The translations under genes were made by a program, and so were the position numbers. Shown in pieces: positions 1 to 9,464 of a stretch of DNA of 64,000 bases. The notes beneath the pieces were generated by a model that did not search any database, was not told where the DNA came from, and worked only from the letters and a program-made list of their open reading frames with translations. Source of the stretch: Tatlockia sp. (GTDB lineage Bacteria > Pseudomonadota > Gammaproteobacteria > Legionellales > Legionellaceae); NCBI GenBank assembly GCA_013697955.1, contig JACCVV010000024.1:1-64000 (forward strand). The letters are read 5' to 3'. Numbering within the stretch: the first letter of the stretch is position 1; each line of letters opens with the position of its first letter.

Positions 1-92
1 ATTAGTGAAACTTATAACTTGTGTTACCCAACTCAAATCAATCTTTACCTACCTGTTAGGGCCAATTAATTAGCCTTTACAGGACCCAGTTT

Positions 93-208
93 TCCTGGCG
101 ACCATAGCGGTCTGGAACCACCTGAACCCATCTCGAACTCAGAAGTGAAACAGACCCGCGCCGATGATAGTGTGGGGTTTCCCATGTGAAAGTAGGTCAT
201 CGCCAGGG
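93..208 (+). rRNA. rrf: 5S ribosomal RNA
   Basis: This is a typical bacterial 5S rRNA of about 116 nt. Its 5' end (CCTGGCGACC) pairs with its 3' end (GTCATCGCCAGG), and the internal CCCATCTCGAACTCAGAAGTGAAA block is the conserved 5S core. Positions 1-92 look like 23S-5S spacer. The 23S 3' end is not visible and must lie just left of the window. The ends were placed from the terminal stem and may be off by one or two bases. Confidence 0.95.
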
Positions 209-218
209 CTTTATTCTT

Positions 219-245
219 AAGCGGCTTAATTGCCGCTTTTTTTTT
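219..245 (+). terminator. Rho-independent terminator of the rRNA operon
   Basis: The stem AGCGGC/GCCGCT (about 220-225 with 232-237) is followed by an uninterrupted run of T, starting 11 bases after the 5S end. Confidence 0.85.
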
Positions 246-249
246 GAAA

Positions 250-1049
250 TTTTTTACTATTTTTTTGATTCATCTAAGACCTACTTCTAAACTTAATCAC
301 TTTAATAATAGCTGCTAATAATAAATAGGATGAATATAAAATAACCAAATTTAGTATTCAATTTATTACAAATCTTAATACCAAAATCCTGGCTTCCTTT
401 ACTAAAGCGAAATAGACTTTTCCAGTCGATCTATATACCTTAATGTTTCAAAGCAAATTCAATATCATCCGCACATTAGTAAGAAAATATGAATTTGTGC
501 CTTTTAGATCAAAATAAGGCGGATTCAAGTGGTTAGTTCAACTACTTTTTTCCTGGCTTAATTTGATATTGAAGAGCTAAATACTTTAGTTTTATCAATG
601 ATTTATTACTTATATAGTAAGTTTCAGGAATCAATAAAAGCTATTTCAAGCACTTGTCAAATTCTTATTTTTTGAACGCAAACCTAGCTTGGTTGGCTCA
701 ATATATATCGGATGTGCTTTTTAGCGAATGAATATAATATCCTCTAAAAATGTAATGCTTTCAGCCAAACTATTGTAGCAATACGTTTAATATTTCTGGT
801 CCAAAATGGGCTCTGCCTGTTAGCCTAACGTGACTATTACCACGAGCACCGCTTGATGCCGAGGCAATTGATAACTCGTCGATAATTATTTTAGGATGAA
901 TATCCATTCTTAAATCATCTAATCGTTCATTAAAGATGAAGAATATTGATTTAGATGAAATTTTAAATGCCTTGTTAAATAACTTATTATTAAAAACTTC
1001 CTTCATTTCAAACTCATCTCTGAATTAAAAAATATCAATAGGCAAATCA
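250..1049. other. Gene-poor, AT-rich decayed region
   Basis: I see no convincing gene here. A 78-codon minus-strand frame at 770-1006 has a start codon, but its product resembles no family I know and its neighbourhood is decayed, so I do not annotate it. The stretch at 521-545 (GATTCAAGTGG...CAAC) resembles the ends of IS30-family elements. It may mark one border of the broken element that follows, but this is weak evidence. Confidence 0.4.
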
Positions 1050-1745
1050 GCGTCGACATTTTCATAAAACTGTTGAACAGGAGCCTGATATTGGTTTCTC
1101 TATATCCTGATTTAATTTATCCATAATGCATTTAGATGCTCATCAGTCACTAAGTTCAAACTGCTGCCTTTTTTGATATACTGTTGCACTAATCCATTGG
1201 TATTTTTATTTAACCCTATTTCCCAGGATGAATAAGGATGTCCAAAGCAAAACCTATTTTTTTAATCGCCTGGATACCTCTTCATGCCCAGCAAATTTCT
1301 CCCATAACCAATGTAATTGAAAACCTTTGTTCAAGTGTTTCTTTTAGGCTTCCACTGTTACCTCGGTAACCATTTTTTGATTTTCTTCTATTAACAATCG
1401 AAACTATCCCTTGCTTGTGATTTTGCCTACAATCGTATCGATATCTCAATCCTCTATACGTTTTTTTCATTAATGACTGTAGGACGTCCATACATCGACT
1501 ATTTTTAATAGATCCTTGGCGTTAAAGACTTAAGCAACGTTTACGATATTTTTTATGTTGGTGACTTATATTCTTATGCAATGTTCTACCACGTTTCTTA
1601 TTATCTAATTAAATTTGGTACACCCACTCGTGGCATAAATGGAATAAGCTGTGACTTTTTGCTTAGCCACATAATTGGGCGGGACTCCACTCCTCCTGTA
1701 TTAAATTAGCGAGGTCTGTACTTCACTATCGCTGATTGATTTAAA
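1050..1745 (-). pseudogene. Degraded IS30-family transposase
   Basis: Read on the minus strand, fragments in different frames and separated by stops line up in order with an IS30-family transposase. WSPAQLCG lies near 1690, comparable to the family's WSPEQI. HEWVYQI lies near 1630. A basic stretch with HKKYRKR lies near 1550, and KQGIVSIVNR near 1400. The best block is FGHPYSSWEIG...NTNGLVQQYIKKGS at about 1258-1160, matching the family's NPYSSW...NENTNGLLRQY. The acidic residue of NENTNG, which I take as the last E of the DDE triad, is Lys here. With several frameshifts and no intact frame, the element is dead. Its outer ends cannot be placed firmly. Confidence 0.75.
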
Positions 1746-1992
1746 TACAAAAATTGCACTTATGAGTTTAATCCGCCTAATGAAATTGAACTACACATAA
1801 ACTCCCCATTAGCTTCTTGTGTATAGGCAATGGTCGTAAAGGTGATTTATTGACTTTTTTGCAAAAAGGACTAAAGTCGATCCGGATTATTAAACTATAT
1901 AAATAAAGTCTTAAGCTAAGCAGAAGGGATAAGTAATTCAATTCATGCCGATTGCTTAGAGGTAGGGAATTATTTAAACATTATAAGGATTG

Positions 1993-3996
1993 ATGATGTT
2001 AGTGAATCGAATTCAGCTATTTATATCCTACCTAATCCCATTTACCGCTCAGCTTAATCAATATGATCTTGATCTTCTATTTAATTTGCAAACAAAGTAT
2101 GAATCGAGTAATGAAAATGAAAGTTTGACCTGGCAAGAGCTAACCTGGCTTAAAAACGCATTAATGGCGCGCTGGGCAGAAGTAGCCGTTACTGTCGATG
2201 ACTATACTTTTAATATTTCAGATCTCTGCATTTTATGGATCAACCTAGCTAAAGATCTTGCTGCCGAACTGGACATAGATTATCTCATAATTCTTAAACC
2301 TCCACTTAATTGCCCTGATAAGCTAAAGGATTTAACTAAGTTAGACACAAATTTTAAGGGTCATCATTTATATTTAGGAAAAGACAATATAACTCCTCGG
2401 TCCACCTCTGAGTTTTTTGTAACATCAGATTATTTAAATTTAGTTGAATTATTTAGAATTAAGGCTAAATCTACCAATGAATTCAGATTAGAGGATAAAG
2501 AAAATAACCAATCCTTTCTTAATTTTTGGGATTATTTAATAAAGGAAAAATTTCATACTTTTCAAATTTCAGGAAGGTTATCACTTAACCTTCTTGAGGA
2601 TTTATTACGTTTTTTAGAATCTTATAGGGATATGCTCAATTCAAAGGCCTTCCCTTCTTCGCATATATTTTACAAAATGCTAAAAGAATTCTCAGTTAAA
2701 TTAGACAAATATCCAGCTGACGATGTTAATTATTTTTATAGTATAAATATCCCAATTTACAATCAGAACTTTTTATTAATCGAAATATTCCTTGATTGCT
2801 TGCTATTTTCCCAACATTTAGAGGTAAAACTGGACGCTCTAATGAGTTGGTTGCAGGAAATCGTTCATCTAATCAAAAATTTATTTCTGGCAGTTGGTAA
2901 AAGCGATTTAAAAAAAGTGTTGGATCTTTTATTTAAAGGTTTGAATGTCAATGTGATTGATAACCACGAACAGGGTCTACTCCATATAGTATCGGATATT
3001 GTAATTGCGGATTACCTGATAAAAAAAGTTGCAAAGTTAAATACTAAGGATATCTGTGGTAATACGCCTCTGCACTCATCGGTCAAGCGTAATAATGTAG
3101 TCCTGACAAAACGTTTGTTGGAAGAAAGTAGTATTCAATTCTCTAAAAACGAATTAGGAAATACCCCGCTTCATATTGCTGCACATCAGCAGTTTGAGGA
3201 AGGTGATGTATTTCTTTTTCATTCCCAACTTGATGGAAAAAGAGAACGATTTGCAAATTTAGAAATCGTTTCGAGTTTGTTAAAAAGAGGAGCTAATCCT
3301 AATTGTCGTAATTATTTCGGGTACACAGCTATACACTTGGCTGTCAGTTGTAACCATAACTGTTTGGGCGAAAAAAATACGGTTATAAAGCCGGATTATA
3401 ATCATCTTAAAAGGAAAGTAGTTATATTGTGTAATAACGGAGCTAATTTACAGATCAAAACAAATACAAACAGATTGATTAATACTCATGGCACCTATCA
3501 TAATAAAAACTTTAATATTTATGAAAACTTAACTGCCTTAGAAATTATGTATTTTCATGGTTCTAATAGCGATGGTAAAAATCAATTTAAAATAAAAAAA
3601 GAAATCGCGAAAATTTTAACTGCTAAAGGTATCAATTCTAAAGAAAGATTGGCAGTTTTAAATTCCTGTGTGAAATTTGGCGATTTTGAAGGATTAAAAT
3701 TATTTATAAATTATGGTGTGGATAAAAAAGCGCCTTTTAGACAGGGTGACCTATCTTTATTATTATTAAAATTATTTAATTGGCAAAGCGAAAAAACCAA
3801 TTGGGAAAAGAAAGGTAGACTTTGCGCTGAGTTACTCTATTTGGCGGGTGCTGATCCCTGTCTTGTTTTGCAGTGGGTAAATAAAATGAATGCTCAAATA
3901 AACCCCTTTTCAGAAATATGTGATGAAGCGATTGAGTATTTGCAAAGTTATGAAATCGAAGATCAAGGACTCAAACTCAGTCGCAGCTTGGGTTAG
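1993..3996 (+). CDS. Ankyrin-repeat protein, candidate Dot/Icm effector
   Basis: This protein of about 667 residues has no signal peptide and no clear membrane segment. Ankyrin repeats occupy the middle and later part: CGNTPLHSSVKRNN near residue 353, LGNTPLHIAAHQQ near 387, and FGYTAIHLAVSCNH near 441. RGANPN and NGANLQIK are the usual inter-repeat turns. The first 330 residues are Leu/Lys/Asn-rich and resemble no domain I recognise. AAGG at 1985-1988 precedes a TTG at 1990 and ATGs at 1993 and 1996; either ATG is plausible. The gene stands alone between decayed IS DNA and the convergent yrdA-like gene, whose 3' end it overlaps by 20 bases. Legionella genomes carry many such Ank proteins and several are type IVB effectors. 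Export here is inferred from organism and architecture only. Confidence 0.85.
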   Translation: MMLVNRIQLFISYLIPFTAQLNQYDLDLLFNLQTKYESSNENESLTWQELTWLKNALMARWAEVAVTVDDYTFNISDLCILWINLAKDLAAELDIDYLIILKPPLNCPDKLKDLTKLDTNFKGHHLYLGKDNITPRSTSEFFVTSDYLNLVELFRIKAKSTNEFRLEDKENNQSFLNFWDYLIKEKFHTFQISGRLSLNLLEDLLRFLESYRDMLNSKAFPSSHIFYKMLKEFSVKLDKYPADDVNYFYSINIPIYNQNFLLIEIFLDCLLFSQHLEVKLDALMSWLQEIVHLIKNLFLAVGKSDLKKVLDLLFKGLNVNVIDNHEQGLLHIVSDIVIADYLIKKVAKLNTKDICGNTPLHSSVKRNNVVLTKRLLEESSIQFSKNELGNTPLHIAAHQQFEEGDVFLFHSQLDGKRERFANLEIVSSLLKRGANPNCRNYFGYTAIHLAVSCNHNCLGEKNTVIKPDYNHLKRKVVILCNNGANLQIKTNTNRLINTHGTYHNKNFNIYENLTALEIMYFHGSNSDGKNQFKIKKEIAKILTAKGINSKERLAVLNSCVKFGDFEGLKLFINYGVDKKAPFRQGDLSLLLLKLFNWQSEKTNWEKKGRLCAELLYLAGADPCLVLQWVNKMNAQINPFSEICDEAIEYLQSYEIEDQGLKLSRSLG

Positions 3997-4534
3997 GTAA
4001 ATTAGCAAGGTATTTATTTTTCAATCGACAATAATGCTCGGCAGAGTATTCGATGCGTTCGATTTCCTCTTCCGATAAGGATCTAACAATTTGAGCAGGA
4101 TTGCCTAGATATAAATAACCGCTTTTTAGGGTCTTACCCGGAGGAACTAAACTCCCAGCGGCAACCATCACATGTTGTTCAATATGAACACCATCAAGGA
4201 TTAAGGCATTCATACCTATTAGACAATAATCATCAATACGACAGCCATGCAGTACTGCCTGATGAGCAATAGTGACACCTCTACCAATAATTAGGGGTTC
4301 TCCACCAGAAGTGAAAGGGCCGTCATGGGTAACATGTAAAATAGCCCCGTCTTGTACATTTGATAAATCTCCAATATGTATTTCGTTAACATCACCACGT
4401 ATTACAGCCATTGGCCAAACAGAAACATCGGCCCCTATTCTCACATTCCCAATTACAACCGCAGAGGGATCTATAAAAACGCTCTCGCCAATAATTGGAT
4501 GTTTATTATCAAAGGAACGAAGGGATTTATTCAT
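3977..4534 (-). CDS. Gamma-carbonic anhydrase-like hexapeptide-repeat protein (YrdA family)
   Basis: About 185 residues form a left-handed beta-helix built from hexapeptide repeats (VIGNVRIGADVSVWPMAVIR, IGRGVTIAHQAVLHG). It carries the RGD motif and the spaced histidines (HVTHDG, IAHQAVLHG) that bind metal in gamma-class carbonic anhydrases. YrdA/PaaY relatives are this size; physiological activity is often unproven. I placed the start at the ATG for MNKSLRSF because the only upstream option is a TTG inside gor. The gap to the gor stop is 7 bases, so the two are probably cotranscribed. The 3' end overlaps that of the convergent ankyrin gene. Confidence 0.88.
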   Translation of the reverse strand: MNKSLRSFDNKHPIIGESVFIDPSAVVIGNVRIGADVSVWPMAVIRGDVNEIHIGDLSNVQDGAILHVTHDGPFTSGGEPLIIGRGVTIAHQAVLHGCRIDDYCLIGMNALILDGVHIEQHVMVAAGSLVPPGKTLKSGYLYLGNPAQIVRSLSEEEIERIEYSAEHYCRLKNKYLANLPNPSCD

Positions 4535-4541
4535 TTTTATT

Positions 4542-5891
4542 TCACACCATAGTGACAAATTCTTCCGCGCTAGTCGGATGGATAGCTACGGTATTGTCAA
4601 AATCCCGTTTGCAAGCGCCCATTTTAACAGCAACACCAAAGCCTTGCAGCATTTCGTCAGCCCCATGGCCAATCACGTGCAGGCCGATAATTTTCTCCTC
4701 TTTGCCAAGCGTAACCAGTTTCATGGCAGTTGGGGTTTTTTTCTCACTTAAAGCATCAAAAAGAGGATTAAAGCGAGTTTGATAAATTTTAATTTTTTCT
4801 TGTCCATATTGTGAAAGTGCTTCTTCTTCACTCAAGCCAACTGAGCCAATGGTTGGATGTGAAAAGATAACTGAACAAATATTAGAATAATCAAGGCAGG
4901 CATTTTTTTGACCATCAAAGAGACGATCGCAGAGTCGGCGTCCTGCAGCTATAGCTACTGGCGTCAGTGCTGGTGCATTAGTAACATCGCCAATCGCATA
5001 AATTCCAGGAACAGAAGTATTTTGATAAGAGTCTACTTCAATCAGTCCATTTTTATCTTTTTTAACTAAAACCTTATCTAAATTTAAATTAAAAGTTCGT
5101 GGTGTTCTACCAACTGCTACAATAACGGCATCAAAATTGGCCTCTAGATAACCATCCTGACATTGAACTGTTTTACGATCATCTTTTTCTTTATGAATAG
5201 ATTCGACTTTATGATTTAAATTACAATGAATGCCTTGCTTGGACATCAGTTCTAATAAAGTGTCACCCAACAGTGAATCAAATCGGCTTAATGGACGATT
5301 TCCGCGTATAAATAAGTGGGTATCCGAGCCTAAGCCTTTCAAAACACCGGCTAATTCAACCCCTATATAACCGCTTCCAATGATAGCCACTTTGTCAGGA
5401 CGCGTTGATAAAGAAAAAAAACCATTCGAATCAACGGCATGCTCAATTCCTTTAATAGTATGAGGCATAAGAGGCTCACCACCGGTAGCAATTATAATAT
5501 GATCAGCTTGGTATTCTTTATCATTTACCGCAATTCTGTTCGCTGCAACGAAGGTACCTATTCCTTGTAAATGTGTAATATTGTTTTGTAAAAGACGTTT
5601 AGAATAGTTATCCCTTAATGTTGTGATATAAGCATTTCTTTTGCTGACTAAGGTTTGCCAATTTAATTTTACTTCAACCGGATCAAATCCAAAATCTACG
5701 GATTTTCTTAGTAAATCAGCTATCATTGATGCATTAAACATAATTTTTTTAGGAACACAGCCAAGATTTACACAGGTTCCGCCTAAGTTGCCTTGTTCAA
5801 TTAAGGCAACTTTAGCGCCATATCGAGCTGCACGAATGGCAGATGCGATACCACCGCTACCGCCGCCAAGAATAATCAGATCATAATTCAT
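4542..5891 (-). CDS. gor: Glutathione reductase (NADPH)
   Basis: This cytosolic FAD disulfide reductase regenerates reduced glutathione from GSSG with NADPH. The order is standard: FAD-binding GGGSGG near residue 9, redox-active [10 protein letters not shown] (Cys40 and Cys45), a second Rossmann motif [11 protein letters not shown] near 172 followed by the Arg residues (FIRGNRP) expected for NADPH, an FAD motif AIGDVT near 300, and the C-terminal HPTSAEE that supplies the partner subunit's His/Glu pair. Length (449 aa) equals that of enterobacterial Gor. It is the first gene of a probable two-gene unit with the YrdA-like gene. Confidence 0.95.
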   Translation of the reverse strand: MNYDLIILGGGSGGIASAIRAARYGAKVALIEQGNLGGTCVNLGCVPKKIMFNASMIADLLRKSVDFGFDPVEVKLNWQTLVSKRNAYITTLRDNYSKRLLQNNITHLQGIGTFVAANRIAVNDKEYQADHIIIATGGEPLMPHTIKGIEHAVDSNGFFSLSTRPDKVAIIGSGYIGVELAGVLKGLGSDTHLFIRGNRPLSRFDSLLGDTLLELMSKQGIHCNLNHKVESIHKEKDDRKTVQCQDGYLEANFDAVIVAVGRTPRTFNLNLDKVLVKKDKNGLIEVDSYQNTSVPGIYAIGDVTNAPALTPVAIAAGRRLCDRLFDGQKNACLDYSNICSVIFSHPTIGSVGLSEEEALSQYGQEKIKIYQTRFNPLFDALSEKKTPTAMKLVTLGKEEKIIGLHVIGHGADEMLQGFGVAVKMGACKRDFDNTVAIHPTSAEEFVTMV

Positions 5892-6041
5892 ATTTACACC
5901 AGAGGCTTAATTTGAGATGACTATACTTAATAGATTTAAAAAAGAAAGAAAAGGTTTATAGTTCTAAAGCCTAAAATACGATTTTTATCTAATCCCTTCT
6001 TTAAATATTTTTAGCAATCACTAATAAAAAGGAGATTTTTT

Positions 6042-6350
6042 ATGCAGCTAATAGAGATATTCTTACCCGTTTTTGATAATGAAAATAAAGAATTTTCGAA
6101 AGAGTTATTCAAACAAACTTATGATGAATTGATCAATGAGTTTGGTGGATTGACCGCTTATACTCGTGCTCCAATGCAAGGATTTTGGCAAAAAGAGGAT
6201 AATAAAATAAGGGTAGACGAATTGATAATTTATGAAATTATGGATGATCATTTTTCTACTGATTGGTGGTGTAATTATAGGGTTTCTCTTGAGAAGCGAT
6301 TTACTCAAGAACGCTTAATTATTCGTACATATCCGATCAAATTACTATAA
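6042..6350 (+). CDS. Conserved small protein of unknown function
   Basis: The 102-residue product starts MQLIEIFLPVFDNENKEF and contains FGGLTAYTRAPMQGFWQ. It resembles a widespread family of small soluble proteins with the pattern LIEI-PLFDN...FGG-TA-TRAP--G-W. I know no assigned function. AAGGAG seven bases before the ATG supports the start. It is a single gene, divergent from gor. Confidence 0.75.
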   Translation: MQLIEIFLPVFDNENKEFSKELFKQTYDELINEFGGLTAYTRAPMQGFWQKEDNKIRVDELIIYEIMDDHFSTDWWCNYRVSLEKRFTQERLIIRTYPIKLL

Positions 6351-6455
6351 ATAAACTAATCCACTCGTATCAATCTTAGATGTTTAAAAATTCGCTTACC
6401 CACAAGGATTAGGTTATAATTTGCCCATCTAGTTTTATTTTGATCACTTAAATAC

Positions 6456-6983
6456 ATGAAATATATTAAACCATTCTATCAAAACCTGGTTTTTCTTTTC
6501 TTATCAACACTCCTTATAGCTTGCGCCAGCACAAGAATTATTGGTTATGGAAAAATAGAGAGTATTAAAAAAATCAACCAAGTAAACTATGTCCCTCGTA
6601 CGACTACCCTAAAAGGCACTGCAATTGGGGCTGGTGTGGGGGCAGCAACTGGGGCTGCGCTTGGCGCTTTAGCTGGAGGCGCGGCGGGTATCGGGGTAAC
6701 TATAATGACTTTCGGCCTGGCTTTACCTTTATTACCCGCTTTAATTGCAGGAGGAACTGCAACTGGCGCCGGGATTGGAGCGGGAGCGGGTGCTGGATTA
6801 GGAACTGGTGCGGGTTACGCCTCAGAGATTTATCGTCAAGGAAAAGGGCTTTATCAAATAGTCGTCAAATTGGATGGAATGAAAGATAAGTTCATAATTT
6901 TTCAATACATTAATAAGCCTTTACTTGTAAATTCCAGAGTGGAAATTCGATTAAAAGATAATCAGCTTCATATCAAAGAATAA
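6456..6983 (+). CDS. Putative outer-membrane lipoprotein with glycine zipper
   Basis: A type II signal peptide ends in the lipobox LLIAC, with lipidated Cys23 predicted. Residues about 53-125 are a Gly/Ala-rich glycine-zipper stretch (GAGVGAATGAALGALAGG, then GAGIGAGAGAGLGTGAGYA) interrupted by a hydrophobic stretch, as in SlyB/Pcp-type and other envelope lipoproteins. The C-terminal 45 residues are polar (YQIVVKLDGMKDKFIIFQ...). The 175 residues agree with that group, but the exact family is not certain. It ends just before a bidirectional terminator. Confidence 0.7.
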   Translation: MKYIKPFYQNLVFLFLSTLLIACASTRIIGYGKIESIKKINQVNYVPRTTTLKGTAIGAGVGAATGAALGALAGGAAGIGVTIMTFGLALPLLPALIAGGTATGAGIGAGAGAGLGTGAGYASEIYRQGKGLYQIVVKLDGMKDKFIIFQYINKPLLVNSRVEIRLKDNQLHIKE

Positions 6984-7007
6984 GTTAGCTATCTTGTATA
7001 AATAATA

Positions 7008-7036
7008 AAGCCTCTCCTAAAAAAGAGAGGCTTTTA
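7008..7036. terminator. Bidirectional hairpin terminator
   Basis: AAGCCTCTC (7008-7016) pairs with GAGAGGCTT (7025-7033), with T-rich sequence on the plus-strand side and A-rich loop sequence. It lies between two convergent genes. Confidence 0.75.
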
Positions 7037-7041
7037 TGATT

Positions 7042-7281
7042 TTACATTTCCAATTTTGCAGTTGTGGGCTCATCATCCTTTATGGGGATTGCCTTATACT
7101 TATAGTAACCACCCATTCCCCCTATTGATTGAAATTCCCGCTCAATTTTGCAGCCGGGATTTTCAGCTTTCGCCTGTTCCATTCTACGTATGTCCTCTTT
7201 TGCAGAGAAATAAGTTGCTGTACCAATAGCGCAGGATGAAGCTGCATAGCCTGCAGCCTTAGAAAAAAATTTACTATACAT
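7042..7281 (-). CDS. Small hypothetical protein
   Basis: The 79-residue product begins MYSKFFSKAAGYAASSCAIG, a weak N-terminal hydrophobic stretch that might be a short membrane anchor, followed by a charged region and a Gly/Tyr segment (GGMGGYYKYKAIP). GAGG about nine bases upstream supports the start. I recognise no family. It lies downstream of the 50-codon gene at 7366-7518 on the same strand and may be cotranscribed with it. Confidence 0.5.
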   Translation of the reverse strand: MYSKFFSKAAGYAASSCAIGTATYFSAKEDIRRMEQAKAENPGCKIEREFQSIGGMGGYYKYKAIPIKDDEPTTAKLEM

Positions 7282-7365
7282 AATAATATCCTCGTCTAGT
7301 TCAAATTAATTAAATGATGTTTATGTTATCTGCTGGAACTTCGCCCTGAGGCGGGCAAATAACGA

Positions 7366-7518
7366 TTAGAGGATAGGCCGGCTCAGAGCAAAGAAGAGGG
7401 TGATAAGAAGCACCACGACTACGAAGAAAAGAACAAAAGAAAAAAATGAAGACCGAGCCAATGCTTTTTGCATTTTCTCTGAGGTTTTATCATTTATAAT
7501 ATTCTGTTCTAAATTCAT
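7366..7518 (-). CDS. Possible small single-pass membrane protein (50 aa)
   Basis: A 50-codon frame starts MNLEQNIINDKTSEKMQKAL and runs into one strongly hydrophobic segment (FFSFVLFFVVVVLLITLFFA), ending SRPIL. The charge pattern, acidic/polar head then helix then short basic tail, is what a real tail-anchored or single-pass microprotein looks like. There is no strong ribosome-binding site upstream (GTAGTAAAAA), which lowers confidence. No family is recognised. Confidence 0.45.
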   Translation of the reverse strand: MNLEQNIINDKTSEKMQKALARSSFFSFVLFFVVVVLLITLFFALSRPIL

Positions 7519-7694
7519 TTTTTACTACACTTAGGGCTAAAATTAAACTACCTGCTTTTTATAATAATAACTATGGGAAAATTTTGTCAAGCTCTTTTAC
7601 GAGTGTATAGGTTTAAATTCTATTATCTCAATATTTGAAAATAATAGGAGCATTTCCGAAGTTTCCTGTTTTGAACTCATATCTCAAATCACTA

Positions 7695-8555
7695 TCAGCT
7701 TAAAAATTGACAAACCTTATCCTCTACTCTTTCATCAATTAAAACACTTACATGGTCGACACCCGGTAATAAAACCAGAGAAGCGTGAGGATATTGTTCG
7801 CAGAAAAGAGCGGATTCATTGGGAAGTATGGAAATATCTGCCTCTCCGTGGATGCAAAGAAAAGGTGTTTTCGAATGCTTGGAATAATGTCTTAAATCCA
7901 GGTTTTTAATATCTGTGTTAGCACTTTGGCGAAACAACTCACGCAAATAAACCAAACCCTTGCCACTTAATCTAAACCGCCTTGCTAATCGAGAAACGGG
8001 GATACGCATGCGTATTGGAGCAGCCAATAAAATAACCCGCTCAGGTACGTAATTTATTTTCCATTCCTTAAATTTGCTGCCTAAATTTAGAGTATTCAAA
8101 AGCATAGAACCACCGAAAGAATGACCAATAACCCCATAGAATGGACCAAAATTATTCATCGTTTGGCGTAAGATAGCGACTGCATCCGTCCATGAAAGTT
8201 GTAAGCCTTTTGCTTCGCCATGCGCGGGGAAATCAATTGCATAAATCTGAAAACCCTGATTATGCAAGGCACGAATCAATCTTGACATATAAGCTGCCCG
8301 GGACATCCATCCGTGCGCAATCAAAATTTTAGGTGCGACAGGGTTATTTGCTTGCTCAAAATGATGAATCACATGATGGCGAGGATAATCAAGGCTAAAG
8401 CTCCGGCTGCGCTTGGCAGCAAAAAATTCTACGGCCTTATTAGCAAAATCTCGATATTCTTTCTCTATAGGTAAGTGTATAGGAGTAATAAAAAACTGGT
8501 AACAAAGCTTGGCATGCAGAAAATTGTAAAGATCCGTTATTGAATTTGCTTGCAT
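7695..8555 (-). CDS. Alpha/beta-hydrolase fold protein
   Basis: The 286-residue protein has the nucleophile elbow GHSFGG (Ser146), an oxyanion-hole region at IAHGWMSRAA near residue 79, a candidate acid in HGEADIS, and the C-terminal catalytic His in GVDHVSV. It looks like a serine esterase or lipase of the cytosol; there is no signal peptide. AAGGA precedes the ATG. The substrate cannot be told from sequence. It is a single-gene unit. Confidence 0.8.
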   Translation of the reverse strand: MQANSITDLYNFLHAKLCYQFFITPIHLPIEKEYRDFANKAVEFFAAKRSRSFSLDYPRHHVIHHFEQANNPVAPKILIAHGWMSRAAYMSRLIRALHNQGFQIYAIDFPAHGEAKGLQLSWTDAVAILRQTMNNFGPFYGVIGHSFGGSMLLNTLNLGSKFKEWKINYVPERVILLAAPIRMRIPVSRLARRFRLSGKGLVYLRELFRQSANTDIKNLDLRHYSKHSKTPFLCIHGEADISILPNESALFCEQYPHASLVLLPGVDHVSVLIDERVEDKVCQFLS

Positions 8556-8753
8556 GATTTTTCCTTTCTTATTTTTTGTAATTCAATAAATCAGATAGAT
8601 ATTATTTTGTAATGATAGGATAAAAATTTGGTTTTTGCTGAAATCTAATGGCAGGTGTCTATAAATAATTTCAATTATAAATCGCTATCACTCGCATTTT
8701 TAAATTTGCTCTGGCAGAATTTATTTACTTTAATGGTGTTGAAAAGGAAAACC

Positions 8754-9464
8754 ATGCACACATCAAACTACCTCTACCATCACCGCGAACAGGAATTACA
8801 CGGTTTTCTCGCCTATGACGATAGTCACGATAAACCCCGACCCGCCGTTTTAGTAGTCCATGATTGGTCTGGTCGAAATGATTTTGCCTGCGAAAAAGCA
8901 GAAATGATGGTCGAAATGGGATATTTGGGTTTCGCTTTAGACATGTATGGACAAGGAAGGACGGGAGCATCAACGCACGAAAAAAAGGGATTAATGGAGC
9001 CTTTAGTCCACGATCGCTATTTATTGCGTGAGCGCATCCAGGCAGCTTACGATACATTAGTTGCAATGCCTGAGGTTGATAATAGTCGCATAGCAGTAAT
9101 GGGATTTTGCTTTGGCGGTCTTTGTGCTCTTGATTTAGCTCGTTCAGGTGCAGACGTTAAAGCAGTAGTCAGTTTTCACGGTTTGCTTAACAAACCAAAA
9201 GATATTCCTAATGAACCGATTTCCGCAAAAATTTTGGTTCTTCATGGTTATGACGATCCAATGGTGAAGCCCGACGAGGTAAACGCTTTCTGCCAGGAGA
9301 TGACCGAGGCAAAAGTTGATTGGCAGGTTTATGTTTACGGAAATACTCAGCATGCTTTTACCAATCCGCATGCTCACGATCAGCAATTAGGCACGGTTTA
9401 CAATCCCAAGGCTGAACGGCGCGCGATATTGGCAATGACTAACTTCCTCAAGGAAGTGTTGTAG
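8754..9464 (+). CDS. Dienelactone hydrolase family protein
   Basis: About 236 residues with the dienelactone-hydrolase nucleophile elbow GFCFGG, in which Cys replaces the usual Ser, a catalytic Asp in HGYDDPMV, and His in TQHAFTNP. The core HDWSGRNDFACEKAEMM fits bacterial DLH-like proteins. I chose the ATG at 8754 because AAGGA sits five bases upstream and the family starts there; a longer frame from a GTG at 8655 adds a 33-residue segment with no counterpart. DLH paralogues outside aromatic catabolism often have unknown substrates, and no catabolic genes flank this one. Confidence 0.85.
   Translation: MHTSNYLYHHREQELHGFLAYDDSHDKPRPAVLVVHDWSGRNDFACEKAEMMVEMGYLGFALDMYGQGRTGASTHEKKGLMEPLVHDRYLLRERIQAAYDTLVAMPEVDNSRIAVMGFCFGGLCALDLARSGADVKAVVSFHGLLNKPKDIPNEPISAKILVLHGYDDPMVKPDEVNAFCQEMTEAKVDWQVYVYGNTQHAFTNPHAHDQQLGTVYNPKAERRAILAMTNFLKEVL

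Noticed and set aside
770-1006. 78-codon minus-strand frame in the decayed left region
   Set aside because: No family resemblance and located in degraded DNA; not enough to call a gene.
521-1796. Complete IS30 borders at about 521 and 1796
   Set aside because: Both sites resemble IS30 ends, but the distances do not fit the transposase remnant, so I did not define element ends from them.
4272-4782. Two plus-strand frames of 95 and 159 codons
   Set aside because: Antisense to the YrdA-like gene and gor, which are strongly supported; their products have no recognisable features.
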